A stretch of 64,000 bases of DNA from Streptomyces sp. 35G-GA-8 (GTDB lineage Bacteria; Actinomycetota; Actinomycetes; Streptomycetales; Streptomycetaceae). The notes beneath the pieces were generated by a model. That model made no database searches, was not told the DNA's origin, and saw only the letters and a list, made by a program, of their open reading frames with translations. Location: the NCBI RefSeq assembly GCF_023534745.1, contig NZ_JAMHJQ010000002.1, positions 565,783 through 629,782 on the forward strand. The letters are read 5' to 3'. Positions 8,635-19,628 of the stretch are shown piece by piece (the stretch's first letter is position 1; each line of letters begins with the position of its first letter). The position numbers were made by a program, and so were the translations under genes.

Positions 8635-9249
8635 TCAGGCGGTGTCGCCGCGGGTGCGGTGGGCCCGCACCTTCTCGCGCGTACCGCACCGCTCCATCGC
8701 GCACCAGCGGCGGCGCCCCGGCCGTGACGTGTCGACGAAGAGCAAGTAGCAGTTGTGCGCCGCGCATTCGCGCACGCGCGCCGCGAAGGGGCCGGTCAAC
8801 AGCTCGACGGCGTCGCGGGCGACGGTCGACAGCAGCCCCGGCCCGGTGGCGCCCGGGGCCCAGGCGCGGGTCCCGTCGGGCGCGATACGGGTGACGAGCG
8901 GGGGTTCGGCCGCCGCGGTGTTGATCACCGCGAGATCCGCCGCCGCCAACGCTCCACCGTGGGCGCGGGCCAGGGTCAGCCGCAGCAGCGCGTCCCGCAC
9001 CGTACGGGCGCCCCCCACATCCTCCTGCCGCACCGACAGCACCCCTTCGAGCCCCGGCGCCAGCCGGCTCCGCCGTACCCACTCCAGCAGCGCCGCGGGG
9101 TCGTGCAGCACCTCGTGCCGCGCGTACATCCCCGGGCCGCCGGTCGTCAGCAGCTCCAGGCAGAGCGCGCCCGTGTCGAACCGGTAGGGGCGGCCCCCTC
9201 CGGGCGGCTGAAGAAGCATGCCCGTCCTGTCTGTTGCGGGCTGACTCAT
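8635..9249 (-). CDS. CGNR zinc-finger transcription regulator
   Basis: A 204-residue protein with the ABATE-type N-terminal domain (RFDTGALCLELLTT near residues 23-36) and a C-terminal zinc finger made of C162, C167, C183 and C188 (C-x4-C-x15-C-x4-C, ending ERCGTREKVRAHR, a CGTR variant of the CGNR box). Such proteins are regarded as stress or metabolite-responsive DNA-binding regulators. ATG 9249 lies inside the 16-bp arm of a palindrome shared with the divergent VOC gene; the two starts are only 21 bp apart, so the mRNAs are probably leaderless or their promoters overlap the other gene. Autoregulation through the palindrome is inferred. Confidence 0.9.
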   Translation of the reverse strand: MSQPATDRTGMLLQPPGGGRPYRFDTGALCLELLTTGGPGMYARHEVLHDPAALLEWVRRSRLAPGLEGVLSVRQEDVGGARTVRDALLRLTLARAHGGALAAADLAVINTAAAEPPLVTRIAPDGTRAWAPGATGPGLLSTVARDAVELLTGPFAARVRECAAHNCYLLFVDTSRPGRRRWCAMERCGTREKVRAHRTRGDTA

Positions 9250-9279
9250 GTAACCAATATAACTGGTTACATGAGTCAG
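9241..9279. promoter_or_regulatory. 16-bp palindrome covering both divergent start codons
   Basis: Arms CTGACTCATGTAACCA (9241-9256) and TGGTTACATGAGTCAG (9264-9279) are perfect reverse complements around the spacer atataac. Both ATG codons are inside the arms, so both proteins start Met-Ser-Gln. The core GTAACC...GGTTAC is a likely operator for the CGNR protein. Confidence 0.8.
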
Positions 9280-9735
9280 TCCCCCAAGCCCGTGCACTGG
9301 AAACTCGTCATCGACGCCGCCGATCCGCACACCCAAGCCGACTTCTGGGCGGCGGCCCTCGGCTATCTCGTCGAGGACCACAGCAGCCTCATCGAGAAGC
9401 TGCTGAGCCTCGGCCAGGTGACGGACGCGGATGTCCTGGAAGCGCACGGCCGCCCGGCCTGGCGGGATCTGGCCGCCGTCCGCCATCCGGACGAGCCGTA
9501 CGAGGAGGAGAGCGGCATGGGGATGGGCCGCCGGATCCTGTTCCAGCGCGTGCCGGAGGCCAAGACCGTCAAGAACCGGATCCATCTCGACCTGCACCCC
9601 GGCCCCGAGCTGCGGGAGGCGGAGGTCGGGCGTCTGGAGAGGCTGGGAGCGACGGTGGTCCGCCGCGTGAAGGAGCCCGGCGGGGCATGGGTCGTCATGA
9701 GCGACCCTGAACTCAACGAGTTCTGCGTGGCGTAG
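9271..9735 (+). CDS. VOC (glyoxalase-like) family protein
   Basis: A 154-residue VOC-fold protein: WKLVIDAADPHTQADFWAAAL at the start, then RILFQRVPEAKTVKNRIHLDL, and a C-terminal strand ending DPELNEFCV. Members bind metals or ligands for dioxygenase, lyase or resistance functions; the specific activity is not evident. It is a paralogue of the VOC gene at 41092 (shared FQxVPExKTxKNRxHxDL). It is controlled from the palindrome shared with the CGNR regulator, so it is probably that regulator's target. Confidence 0.88.
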   Translation: MSQSPKPVHWKLVIDAADPHTQADFWAAALGYLVEDHSSLIEKLLSLGQVTDADVLEAHGRPAWRDLAAVRHPDEPYEEESGMGMGRRILFQRVPEAKTVKNRIHLDLHPGPELREAEVGRLERLGATVVRRVKEPGGAWVVMSDPELNEFCVA

Positions 9736-9786
9736 GTCGTGTCTTCAAAGTCCCGCCTGCCCGGCCGAGCGAGCCCGACATCCCGT

Positions 9787-11415
<1,629 letters not shown>

Positions 11416-11477
11416 GACCACGAGCCCTCCCGAGACCGCGGGCCCTCCCGAGACCGCGATCGCTCCCCCGAGACCGC

Positions 11478-11517
11478 GGCTGCCCGCGTGCTGCAATCGG
11501 TGCGCACGCGGGCAGCC
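11478..11517. terminator. Bidirectional terminator
   Basis: GGCTGCCCGCGTG (11478-11490) pairs perfectly with CACGCGGGCAGCC (11505-11517), between the convergent aminopeptidase and ABC permease genes. Short imperfect repeats of ccgagaccgcg precede it. Confidence 0.75.
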
Positions 11518-11522
11518 GCACG

Positions 11523-12464
11523 TCAGGCGCTGATGTCCTTCGCCGTGAAGCGCGCCCAGGCCGCCGAGCCGAACACCGCCGCGTACAGCGCCTGGAGCCC
11601 CAGGTTCTTGACGATGTCGTCCCAGTAGAACGGCTCGCGCAGCAGATCCGCGAAGGACAGCCAGTGGTGCGGGAAGAGATACGGCTGTATCGCGTGCAGC
11701 TGCGGGATCGTGTCCAGGATCTGCACCGTGATCAGCAGCCCGACGGTCGCCGCCATCGCCGCGATCCCGCTGTTGGTCAGGGTGGAGATGAACAGACCGA
11801 GCGCCGCGAGACCCACCAGCGAGGCGGCGACGACCAACGCGATCAGCAAGGCCCGCAGCAGCCCGTCACCGAAGGAGATCCGGGTGCCCGAGATCGTGGT
11901 GACCTCACCGAGCGGGAAGAGCAGCGCGCCGACGGCCAGCGCCGAGGCCGCCACGACGAGCGTCGCGACCAGGCAGAAGGCCAGCGTGGACGCGTACTTG
12001 GCGAGCAGCAGTCTCGTACGCCCGGCCGGGGCGACCAGCAGATAGCGCAGTGTCCCGCCGTTGGCCTCACCGGCGATCGCGTCGCCCGCGATGACCGCCA
12101 CCGCCATCGGCAGGAAGACGGGCAGCGTCGCGGCGAGCGCGGCGAAGACCAGGAACAGTCCGTTGTTGGTGATCTGCGTCAGGAACGCGGGCCCGTGCGC
12201 CCCGCCGCCCCCGCCCACTCCGCCGCCGTCGCTCGTCTCGATCTTCACGGCGATCCCGATGAGGACGGGTACGGCTGCGAGCACACCCAGCAGCGCGAGG
12301 GTCCGCCAGCGCCGGAAGGTGGTGGTCACCTCGGAGCGCAGCAGCCCGAAGGTCCACCACAGCCGGCGCTCCCGGTCCCGGGCCATGGGCTCCGCCGGTC
12401 CCCCGCCCGCCGTCGCCAGGTCCCCCGCCTCAGCCTCCAGGTCCCCCGCCTCAGCCCGCGACAT
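11523..12464 (-). CDS. ABC transporter permease
   Basis: A 313-residue ABC-2 type membrane subunit. After a cytosolic N-terminus rich in Glu/Ala/Gly come about six hydrophobic helices; a Gly-rich extracytoplasmic loop (GGGVGGGGGAHG) follows the first, and conserved ANGGTLRYLLVAPAGRTRLLLAKY marks the family. It overlaps the ATPase gene by 14 bp, so the two form one transporter. With a LolA-like protein gene just upstream the exporter may act on lipoproteins or envelope lipids, but this is inference. Confidence 0.88.
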   Translation of the reverse strand: MSRAEAGDLEAEAGDLATAGGGPAEPMARDRERRLWWTFGLLRSEVTTTFRRWRTLALLGVLAAVPVLIGIAVKIETSDGGGVGGGGGAHGPAFLTQITNNGLFLVFAALAATLPVFLPMAVAVIAGDAIAGEANGGTLRYLLVAPAGRTRLLLAKYASTLAFCLVATLVVAASALAVGALLFPLGEVTTISGTRISFGDGLLRALLIALVVAASLVGLAALGLFISTLTNSGIAAMAATVGLLITVQILDTIPQLHAIQPYLFPHHWLSFADLLREPFYWDDIVKNLGLQALYAAVFGSAAWARFTAKDISA

Positions 12465-13473
12465 CGAAGCCCTCCCCCGTCAGCGCGACGAAGGCGTCCT
12501 CCAGCGAGGCGCGCTCCTGGCCGAAGGCCCGTACGCGCACCCCTGCCCGGACGAGCGCCGCGTTGAGGTCCGCGGGGTCCACCGGCTCCGTCCCGCCCGT
12601 GGGCAGCTCTCCGCTCACCCGGTCCTCCGCCACGACCACATCGGTGACCCCCAGTTCCTTCAGCACCCGGGCGGCCTCGCCGGGGTCGGGGGTGGTGACG
12701 GCCAGCCGGCCCCGGGTCCCGGCCGCCAGCTCGGCGACCGGACCCTGTGTGACCAGCCGCCCCTGGGCCATCACGGCGGCGTGCGTGCACACCTGCTCGA
12801 TCTCGTCGAGGAGGTGCGAGGAGAGGAAGACGGTCGTGCCGTCCGCCGCCAGCTCCCGTACCAGGGCCCTGATCTCCCGCATGCCCTGCGGGTCCAGCCC
12901 GTTCGTGGGCTCGTCGAGCACCAGCAGCCGGCGCGGTCGCAGCAGCGCCGACGCGAGCCCGAGCCGCTGCTTCATCCCGAGGGAGTACGCCTTCGCCTTC
13001 TTGCCCGCGGCGGCGGTCAGCCCGACCCGGTCCAGGGCATCGGTCACCCGGGCGCGGCGGGTACGGGGATCGGCCGTCGGGTCGGCGGAGTCGTACCGTA
13101 CGAGGTTGTCCCGGCCCGACAGGTAGCCGTACAGCGCGGGCCCCTCGATCAGGGCGCCGACCTGGGGAAGTACGGCGCGGGCCGCGCGGGGCATGGGCCG
13201 GCCGAGGAGCGAGGCCGAGCCCGCGGTCGGCTCGATCAGCCCCATCAGCATCCGGATCGTGGTCGTCTTGCCCGACCCGTTGGGCCCGAGGAAGCCGAAG
13301 ACGCTGCCGGCGGGGACGGCGAGATCGAGCCGGTCCACGGCGAGCTGACCGCCGCGGAACCGCTTGGTGAGTCCCCGCGTCTCGATCACATCGATCTCAT
13401 CGCGCGCCTCGCCCACGTCACTCACGTCGCCCACGTCGCCCACGTCGCCCCCATCGAGCACGGCTGTCATCAC
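12451..13473 (-). CDS. ABC transporter ATP-binding protein
   Basis: A 340-residue ABC ATPase: Walker A GPNGSGKTT, a signature-type motif YSLGMKQRLGLA, Walker B RRLLVLDEPTNGLDPQG and the H-loop SSHLLDE are all present. The C-terminal ~90 residues form the extra domain typical of ABC-2 exporters. The N-terminus has a GDVGDVGDVSDVG repeat coded by 9-bp DNA repeats before the real domain begins (IETRGLTKRF), so a later start is possible. It powers the overlapping permease. Confidence 0.92.
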   Translation of the reverse strand: MMTAVLDGGDVGDVGDVSDVGEARDEIDVIETRGLTKRFRGGQLAVDRLDLAVPAGSVFGFLGPNGSGKTTTIRMLMGLIEPTAGSASLLGRPMPRAARAVLPQVGALIEGPALYGYLSGRDNLVRYDSADPTADPRTRRARVTDALDRVGLTAAAGKKAKAYSLGMKQRLGLASALLRPRRLLVLDEPTNGLDPQGMREIRALVRELAADGTTVFLSSHLLDEIEQVCTHAAVMAQGRLVTQGPVAELAAGTRGRLAVTTPDPGEAARVLKELGVTDVVVAEDRVSGELPTGGTEPVDPADLNAALVRAGVRVRAFGQERASLEDAFVALTGEGFDVAG

Positions 13474-13530
13474 CCTCCCGTCCCTCCCGGTCGCACATCG
13501 GCAGTACGAGAACGGACCGGCCCCGGTCAG

Positions 13531-13571
13531 CGTTCCGCCCCGCCGTACGGAGCGTACGGCGGGGCGGAACG
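13531..13571 (-). terminator. Strong hairpin terminator of the LolA-like gene
   Basis: 19-bp perfect arms CGTTCCGCCCCGCCGTACG and CGTACGGCGGGGCGGAACG with loop gag, 20 bp after the LolA-like stop on the minus strand and before the ABC genes. Confidence 0.8.
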
Positions 13572-13590
13572 TGCCGGATGGGCCGAATCG

Positions 13591-14907
13591 TCACTTCGCC
13601 GCGTTGGCGGCCTTGACCAGCGCGTCCTGCGTCACCGCGCCGACGTACACCGTGCCGTCGTCCGTCATCAGGGCGTTGATCAGACGGGTCTTGAAGACCG
13701 TGCCAGAACCGAACTTCCCGGTGACCTTGTCACCCAGCGCGTCCAGGAACTGCTGCGCCTCGGCCGGGACATCGCCCGACTTCGCCGCGTCCGCGCCGGC
13801 CGCGCCCGCAATACCCCCGTCGACGCCGGTCTCCAGCTCGTAGACGGCGTTCCAGCCCTCGCCGATGACCTTCGGCTCGCTCTTGTCCCCGGTCCCCTTG
13901 GCGCCGTCCTCGCCCTTGGGCAGCTCCCAGGCTCCGCCCTTGTCGCCCTTGTGCTCGCCCGCGCCCTTGTCGTCGCCCTGCGTCACCTTCGCGCCCTTGG
14001 GCGGCGTGAACTCGAACGTGGAGGCAGCGGGCTTGGCGAAGTCGACATCGGTGAAGCCGACATCGACCACGGCCTTGCCACCGCTGCTCGGGGACAGCGT
14101 GAACTTCAGCGGGGTGCCGGTCTCCGCGTCGACCGCGATCTTGATCGAGCCGACCGTCGAACCGCTCTGCTTGGGCTTGATGAGCAGCTGGTACGCGTCG
14201 CGCCCGGCGATCTTCGCCGTACCGTCGACGGTCACGGATGTCGTGTCGCCCGCGGCCTTCAGCGCCTCCTCGGCGAAGTCCTTGGGGGTCGCCGGGATGT
14301 CCTTCAGGGCGTCCTTCGGGGCCTGCTTCTCGCCGCTCCCGGCCGCGCCGTCCTTGGCCGCGTCCTTCGGGGCGGTCGCGTGGTACGCCTCGTTGGAGGC
14401 GCTGTCGTACGCCCAGACCTCGCCGGCGTTGTGGATCAGGCTGTACTCGGCGGCGGTGTCGCGGATCGACAGCCGCTGCTTGTCGGGGCCGTCCACCGCG
14501 ATCCGGAGCGTGTGCGTGCCGGAGCTGAGCTCCATCAGCTTGGCGTTCGGGTCCGCGGACGAGCCGTCGGTGGGTCCGGCGCCGCCGGGCCCGCCCTTGC
14601 CACCGGCGAGCGCGCCGCCGGCCATGTCGCCGAGGCCGCCGAGCGACGGGAGCCCCAGATCCGTGGTGATCTTCACGGAGCCCGAGAGCTGCTCGGTCTC
14701 CGACGCGGCGATCTTCTCGATGAGTTGCTGCGCGCTGATCTTCGGCAGTTCGGGGTCTCCGGTCGCGGCGAGTGCCGGGACGAGCCCGATGGTCGCCGCA
14801 GCCACCACCGCCACCGCGGCGGGGAGCGCGTAGCGCGCCGCCTTGCGGCGGCCCTCGCCGGGCTCCCTGTCCTCCTCGGTGATCCGTGCGCTGTCGTTCG
14901 GTGCCAT
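13591..14907 (-). CDS. LolA-like/DUF2092 exported protein
   Basis: A 438-residue protein with a single N-terminal membrane or signal segment (ALPAAVAVVAAATIGLVPALA, about residues 28-48) and a large extracytoplasmic domain resembling LolA/DUF2092 folds; a Lys/Asp/Gly-rich low-complexity stretch lies near residues 310-350. ATG 14907 follows GGAGG. It may bind lipids or lipoproteins outside the membrane; no lipobox Cys is seen, so it is probably anchored or secreted. A strong terminator separates it from the downstream ABC genes, but read-through co-expression is possible. Confidence 0.75.
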   Translation of the reverse strand: MAPNDSARITEEDREPGEGRRKAARYALPAAVAVVAAATIGLVPALAATGDPELPKISAQQLIEKIAASETEQLSGSVKITTDLGLPSLGGLGDMAGGALAGGKGGPGGAGPTDGSSADPNAKLMELSSGTHTLRIAVDGPDKQRLSIRDTAAEYSLIHNAGEVWAYDSASNEAYHATAPKDAAKDGAAGSGEKQAPKDALKDIPATPKDFAEEALKAAGDTTSVTVDGTAKIAGRDAYQLLIKPKQSGSTVGSIKIAVDAETGTPLKFTLSPSSGGKAVVDVGFTDVDFAKPAASTFEFTPPKGAKVTQGDDKGAGEHKGDKGGAWELPKGEDGAKGTGDKSEPKVIGEGWNAVYELETGVDGGIAGAAGADAAKSGDVPAEAQQFLDALGDKVTGKFGSGTVFKTRLINALMTDDGTVYVGAVTQDALVKAANAAK

Positions 14908-15200
14908 GTGTGCCCTACCTCCGTGGTCGGCGGCCTTCCGTCCCGTGCACTCGTCCACTCCGCGCCGCCAGTCTCACCCGAATTGGTCAGGAGTGGTGTT
15001 GACCATCTGACCAAACGGCCCCGTGTAAAGCGTCAGACCCCGGGCGCAACTTGTCGTACTGCTCTGGGATGACATCCCGATGAGATGCTTCCCGCATCCA
15101 CTAGGGGAAGACAGGATTCCGCCGGTCCGGTTCCCGGCTCGGGACCTCCGGCGGCTCACGCCACGTCAGCGCACGCCACGCAGGGCGGACAGACGCCCCG
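14908..15200. other. Intergenic region upstream of LolA-like gene
   Basis: 293 bp between two minus-strand genes. It should hold the LolA-like gene promoter and the end of the polyprenyl synthase transcript. I see no gene and no convincing motif. Confidence 0.6.
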
Positions 15201-16211
15201 TCAGCCCGCCCGGTGGACCACGGCGTCGCACAGCTCGATCAGCGCCGACTTCGCGTACCCCTCGGGCAGCGGCGTCAGCGTCGCCCGCGCCTCCTGCGCG
15301 TACCGCACCGTGTCCCTGCGCGCCTGCTCCAGGGCCGGATGCGCGCGCAGCCGCCGCAGCGCCTCCGAGAGCCGCGCGTCGTCCGCCAGATCGCCGTCCA
15401 GCAGCTCGACCAGCGCGAGGTCGTCGGGGCGGCCGTGTGCCTCGGCCTGGGCGCGCAGCAGCAGCACGGGCAGCGTGGGGATGCCCTCACGCAGATCCGT
15501 GCCGGGCACCTTGCCCGACTCGTGCGAGTCACTGGCGATGTCGAGAACGTCGTCCGCGAGCTGGAAAGCGACTCCCAGGCGCTCCCCGTACTGGGTGAGG
15601 ATGTCGACGACCGACTCGTCCGCGCCGGAGGTCATCGCGCCGAAGCGGCAGGAGACCGCGACCAGCGAACCGGTCTTGCCGCCCAGGACGTCGAGGTAGT
15701 GCGCGACCGGGTCGCGGCCGTCGCGCGGTCCCGCGGTCTCCAGGATCTGGCCCGTCACCAGCCGTTCGAACGCCTCGGCTTGGATCCGTACCGCCTCGGG
15801 CCCCAGATCGGCCAGGATGTGCGACGCGCGCGCGAAGAGAAAGTCACCCGTGAGGACGGCGACCGAGTTGCCCCAGCGCGCGTTGGCGCTGTCCACGCCC
15901 CGGCGGACCTCCGCCTCGTCCATCACGTCGTCGTGGTACAGCGTCGCGAGATGGGTCAGCTCGACGACCACCGCGGCGGGGACGACACCGGGCGCGTACG
16001 GATCGCCGAATTGTGACGCGAGCATGACCAACAAAGGCCGGAAACGTTTGCCGCCCGCCCGTACCAGGTGCTGGGCAGCCTCCGTGATGAAGGGCACGTC
16101 GCTCTTGGTGGCATCGAGCAGTCCTGCCTCGACAGCCGCCAACCCGGTCTGGACATCGGCCTCAAGAGCCTGGTCCCGCACGCTCACCCCGAACGGCCCG
16201 ACGACGGTCAC
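15201..16211 (-). CDS. Long-chain polyprenyl diphosphate synthase
   Basis: A 336-residue trans-prenyltransferase that builds the isoprenoid tail, here probably for menaquinone. The first Asp-rich motif is D94-D95-V-M-D98 and the second D220-D221-V-L-D224. Small residues at the chain-length positions before the first motif (LATLYHDD) fit a long product such as hepta- to nonaprenyl diphosphate. GTG 16211 follows AGGAG by 8 bases. The nearby complex I and menaquinone genes support the assignment; the exact chain length cannot be read. Confidence 0.9.
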   Translation of the reverse strand: MTVVGPFGVSVRDQALEADVQTGLAAVEAGLLDATKSDVPFITEAAQHLVRAGGKRFRPLLVMLASQFGDPYAPGVVPAAVVVELTHLATLYHDDVMDEAEVRRGVDSANARWGNSVAVLTGDFLFARASHILADLGPEAVRIQAEAFERLVTGQILETAGPRDGRDPVAHYLDVLGGKTGSLVAVSCRFGAMTSGADESVVDILTQYGERLGVAFQLADDVLDIASDSHESGKVPGTDLREGIPTLPVLLLRAQAEAHGRPDDLALVELLDGDLADDARLSEALRRLRAHPALEQARRDTVRYAQEARATLTPLPEGYAKSALIELCDAVVHRAG

Positions 16212-16653
16212 GAGAGGTACTCCTGTCTGCTGACGATCACACGGATTGTCGATGTGTCGGCGTCTCCACTCAAGTCAGCCTATCCGGTCGCCTTTCGATC
16301 ACCGTGGGCGCCTTCCCGGACCCGCCGGTATGTTCGGGATCAGCCATACGACCAGGAGTAGTGCTTTCGTCCCGAACAGTGACCGAACCCCGAGCGAACA
16401 GGGAGCGGCCATCACGCGGCGATGATCATGGTCGGGACCGCCCGCCGGGGTACGAGGCAACCACGAGGCGACCGGCATGCCTCCGCCCACTCCCCCCGCC
16501 TGCACCCCCGCCGCCATCCGCACCGGCTTCCCGCACGAGACGACACCCCACATCGCCGCCCCATTGGGTCAAGACGGACTTTTTGCCACTGCCGCGGCTG
16601 GGCAACAGCGACGTAACGTGTCCTGCATCGATCCGGAAAGCGAGGCAGCACCA
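16212..16653. other. Divergent promoter region, no gene seen
   Basis: 442 bp between the polyprenyl synthase and fumarylacetoacetase starts. It must contain both promoters. Open frames here have no ribosome site or recognisable domain. Confidence 0.6.
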
Positions 16654-17877
16654 ATGCCCGAGCAGAGCCCGCTCGAACCGGCCGAGGGAGATCCCTTCGG
16701 CCCGCACAACCTCCCGTACGGAGTCTTCTCCACCGCCGACGAGCCCGACCGCCGCCGGCTCGGGGTCCGTATCGGCGACCACGTGCTCGACGCGGGAGCG
16801 GCGGCGCACGCCCTGGGCTCCCCGTACGCGGCACTGCTGGCCAGGCCGAGCCTCAACCCCCTGATGGCGGCGGGCCGTACGGCCTGGCGCGATGTCCGCC
16901 GGGCCCTCACCGCCTGGGTCACGGTGCCCGCGCACCGCGCGGACATAGAGCCCCTGCTCCATCCGCTCGGCTCGGTCACCCTGCATCTGCCGTACGAGAT
17001 CGCGGACTATGTCGACTTCTACGCGAGCGAGCACCACGCCACCAATGTGGGCCGGATCTTCCGCCCCGACGGAGACGCGCTGCCGGCCAACTGGAAGCAT
17101 CTGCCGATCGGTTACCACGGCAGGGCCGGCACGATCGTCGTGTCGGGTACGGATGTGACGCGCCCGTCGGGACAGCGCAAGGCGCCCTCCGACCCGGCGC
17201 CGGTCTTCGGCCCCTCCGTCAAGCTCGACATCGAGGCGGAGGTCGCCTTTGTCGTCGGGACGCCCTCGCGGCAGGGCAGTCCGGTCGAGCAGACGTCCTT
17301 CCGTGACCATGTCTTCGGGCTGTCGCTCCTCAACGACTGGTCGGCGCGCGACATCCAGGCATGGGAGTACGTGCCGCTCGGCCCGTTCCTCGGGAAGTCC
17401 TTCGCCACCTCCGTCTCGGCCTGGGTGACCCCGCTGGAGGCCCTGGACGCGGCCCGGGTGGCGCCCCCGGCCCGTACCGCCGAGCTGCTTCCCTATCTGG
17501 ACGACGCGGACGACGAGGAGCCGGGCGGCTTCGATCTGCGGATCTCCGTCTCGCTCAATGGCCGGGTCATCTCCGAGCCGCCGTTCTCCACCATGTACTG
17601 GACGGCGGCCCAGCAGCTGTCCCATATGACGGTCAACGGCGCCTCGCTCCGTACGGGCGATGTCTTCGCGTCCGGCACGGTCAGCGGCGCGGAGCGCGAG
17701 CAGCGCGGCTCCCTGCTCGAACTCACCTGGAACGGCACCGAGCCCCTGGAACTCCCCGACGGCGGCCGGACATTCCTGGAGGACGGCGACGTGGTCACCC
17801 TGACCGCCTGGGCCCCGGGTCCCGACGGCACCCGGGTCGGCCTCGGCGAGGTCACGGGCCGGATCGTGCCCGCCTGA
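16654..17877 (+). CDS. Fumarylacetoacetase
   Basis: A 407-residue enzyme of the last step of tyrosine/homogentisate breakdown: fumarylacetoacetate to fumarate and acetoacetate. An N-terminal SH3-like domain (about 1-110) precedes the FAA hydrolase domain with DYVDFYASEHHATNVG (D121, catalytic His 128), metal-binding Glu residues in KLDIEAEVAFVVG and NDWSARDIQAWEYVPLGPFLGKSF. ATG 16654 is chosen because the family sequence starts there and the upstream frame is unrelated. No other tyrosine-catabolic gene is adjacent. Confidence 0.92.
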   Translation: MPEQSPLEPAEGDPFGPHNLPYGVFSTADEPDRRRLGVRIGDHVLDAGAAAHALGSPYAALLARPSLNPLMAAGRTAWRDVRRALTAWVTVPAHRADIEPLLHPLGSVTLHLPYEIADYVDFYASEHHATNVGRIFRPDGDALPANWKHLPIGYHGRAGTIVVSGTDVTRPSGQRKAPSDPAPVFGPSVKLDIEAEVAFVVGTPSRQGSPVEQTSFRDHVFGLSLLNDWSARDIQAWEYVPLGPFLGKSFATSVSAWVTPLEALDAARVAPPARTAELLPYLDDADDEEPGGFDLRISVSLNGRVISEPPFSTMYWTAAQQLSHMTVNGASLRTGDVFASGTVSGAEREQRGSLLELTWNGTEPLELPDGGRTFLEDGDVVTLTAWAPGPDGTRVGLGEVTGRIVPA

Positions 17878-17883
17878 ACCGGA

Positions 17884-17915
17884 CTGCCCGGCACCCGCGG
17901 ACGGGTGCCGGGCAG
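17884..17915. terminator. Bidirectional terminator
   Basis: CTGCCCGGCACCCG / CGGGTGCCGGGCAG, 14-bp perfect stem with loop cgga, between convergent fumarylacetoacetase and nuoN. It probably ends the nuo operon. Confidence 0.85.
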
Positions 17916-17975
17916 CCGGCTCGTTACGCGGCGGCGCACGCACCCCGCGGGCAGCGGCGTGCGGGCGCCCCCGGG

Positions 17976-19628
17976 CTACCGCACGAACCCGCCCGCCTGG
18001 CCCGCCAGATCCAGGAAGTACTGCGGGGCCACGCCCAGGACCAGCGTGACCGCGACGCCGACCGCGATCGCCGTCGTCGTCAGGGCCGACGGCACCGCGA
18101 CCGTCGGGCCCTCCGGCTTCGGCTCGCTGAAGAACATCAGCACGATGACCCGGATATAGAAGAACGCGGCGATCGCCGAGGCGATCACACCGATCACGAC
18201 CAGCACGCCCGCGCCGCCGTCCGCCGCCGCCTTGAAGACCGCGAACTTCCCGGAGAAGCCCGAGGTCAGCGGGATACCGGCGAAGGCGAGCAGGAAGACG
18301 GCGAAGACCGCGGCCACCAGGGGCGAACGCCGCCCGAGCCCGGCCCACTTGGACAGATGCGTCGCCTCGCCGCCCGCGTCGCGCACCAGCGTAACGACCG
18401 CGAACGCGCCGATCGTGACGAAGGAGTACGCCCCCAGATAGAAGAGGACGGACGAGATACCCTCGCTCGTCCCCGCGATCACACCGGCCAGGATGAAGCC
18501 GGCGTGCGCGATCGAGGAGTACGCCAGGAGGCGCTTGATGTCGGTCTGGGTGATGGCGACGATCGCGCCGCCCAGCATCGTGACGATGACGACGCCCCAC
18601 ATCACCGGCCGCCAGTCCCAGCGCAGCCCCGGCAGCACGACATACAGCAGCCGCAGCAGCGCGCCGAAGGCCGCCACCTTGGTCGCCGCGGCCATGAAGC
18701 CGGTGACCGGCGTGGGCGCGCCCTGGTAGACGTCCGGAGTCCACATGTGGAACGGCACCGCGCCGACCTTGAAGAGCAGCCCCATCAGGACCATCGCGCC
18801 GCCGATCAGCAGCAGCGCGTCATTGCCCATGGTGTCGGCGAGGGCCGGGTTGACGTTCTGGACGGTGCCGTTGACGACCTCCGCGATCCGCGCGTACGAG
18901 ACGGAGCCCGCGTATCCGTACAGCAGGGCGATCCCGAAGAGCAGGAACGCCGACGAGAAGGCGCCCAGCAGGAAGTACTTGACCGCCGCCTCCTGCGACA
19001 TCAGCCGCTTGCGGCGGGCGAGGGCGCACAGGAGGTAGAGCGGGAGCGAGAAGACTTCCAGCGCGATGAAGAGCGTCAGCAGATCGTTGGCCGCCGGGAA
19101 GACCAGCATGCCCGCGACGGCGAACATGGCCAGCGGGAACACCTCGGTGGTGGTGAACCCGGCCTTGACCGCCGCCTTCTCGCTGTCGCTGCCCGGTACG
19201 GCCGCGGCCTGCGCCACAAAGGAGTCGACGCGGTTGCCATGGGCCTCCGGGTCGAGCTTGCGCTCGGCGAAGGTGAACACGGCGACGATCGAGGCCAGCA
19301 GGATCGTGCCCTGGAGGAAGAGCGCCGGGCCGTCGACGGCGATGGCGCCCATGGCCGCGATGTGCTTCTTGGTCGTGCCGTATCCGCCGGCCGCGAGCCC
19401 GACCACCGCCGCGAAACCGGCGGCCAGGGCGACCACGGAGAGGAACAGCTGTGTGTGGTACCTGCCCCGGCGCGGGACGAACGCCTCGGCCAGGATGCCG
19501 AGGACCGCCGCGCCCAGCACGATCAGTACGGGTGACAGCTGCGCGTACTCGATGTTCGGGGCCGGGATCTTGGTGATCCCGTCGGCCGCCGTCGTTGTCC
19601 ACAGGCTGTGGACGACAGTCGCACTCAT
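17976..19628 (-). CDS. nuoN: NADH-quinone oxidoreductase subunit N
   Basis: Antiporter-like proton channel subunit of complex I, 550 residues and about 14 helices. Conserved segments include ALEVFSLPLYLLCALARR, the Lys-bearing AAVKYFLLGAFSSAFLLFGIALLYG and the helix with IPLTSGFSGKFAVFKAA. It is the last gene of the operon and overlaps nuoM by 4 bp. Confidence 0.95.
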   Translation of the reverse strand: MSATVVHSLWTTTAADGITKIPAPNIEYAQLSPVLIVLGAAVLGILAEAFVPRRGRYHTQLFLSVVALAAGFAAVVGLAAGGYGTTKKHIAAMGAIAVDGPALFLQGTILLASIVAVFTFAERKLDPEAHGNRVDSFVAQAAAVPGSDSEKAAVKAGFTTTEVFPLAMFAVAGMLVFPAANDLLTLFIALEVFSLPLYLLCALARRKRLMSQEAAVKYFLLGAFSSAFLLFGIALLYGYAGSVSYARIAEVVNGTVQNVNPALADTMGNDALLLIGGAMVLMGLLFKVGAVPFHMWTPDVYQGAPTPVTGFMAAATKVAAFGALLRLLYVVLPGLRWDWRPVMWGVVIVTMLGGAIVAITQTDIKRLLAYSSIAHAGFILAGVIAGTSEGISSVLFYLGAYSFVTIGAFAVVTLVRDAGGEATHLSKWAGLGRRSPLVAAVFAVFLLAFAGIPLTSGFSGKFAVFKAAADGGAGVLVVIGVIASAIAAFFYIRVIVLMFFSEPKPEGPTVAVPSALTTTAIAVGVAVTLVLGVAPQYFLDLAGQAGGFVR

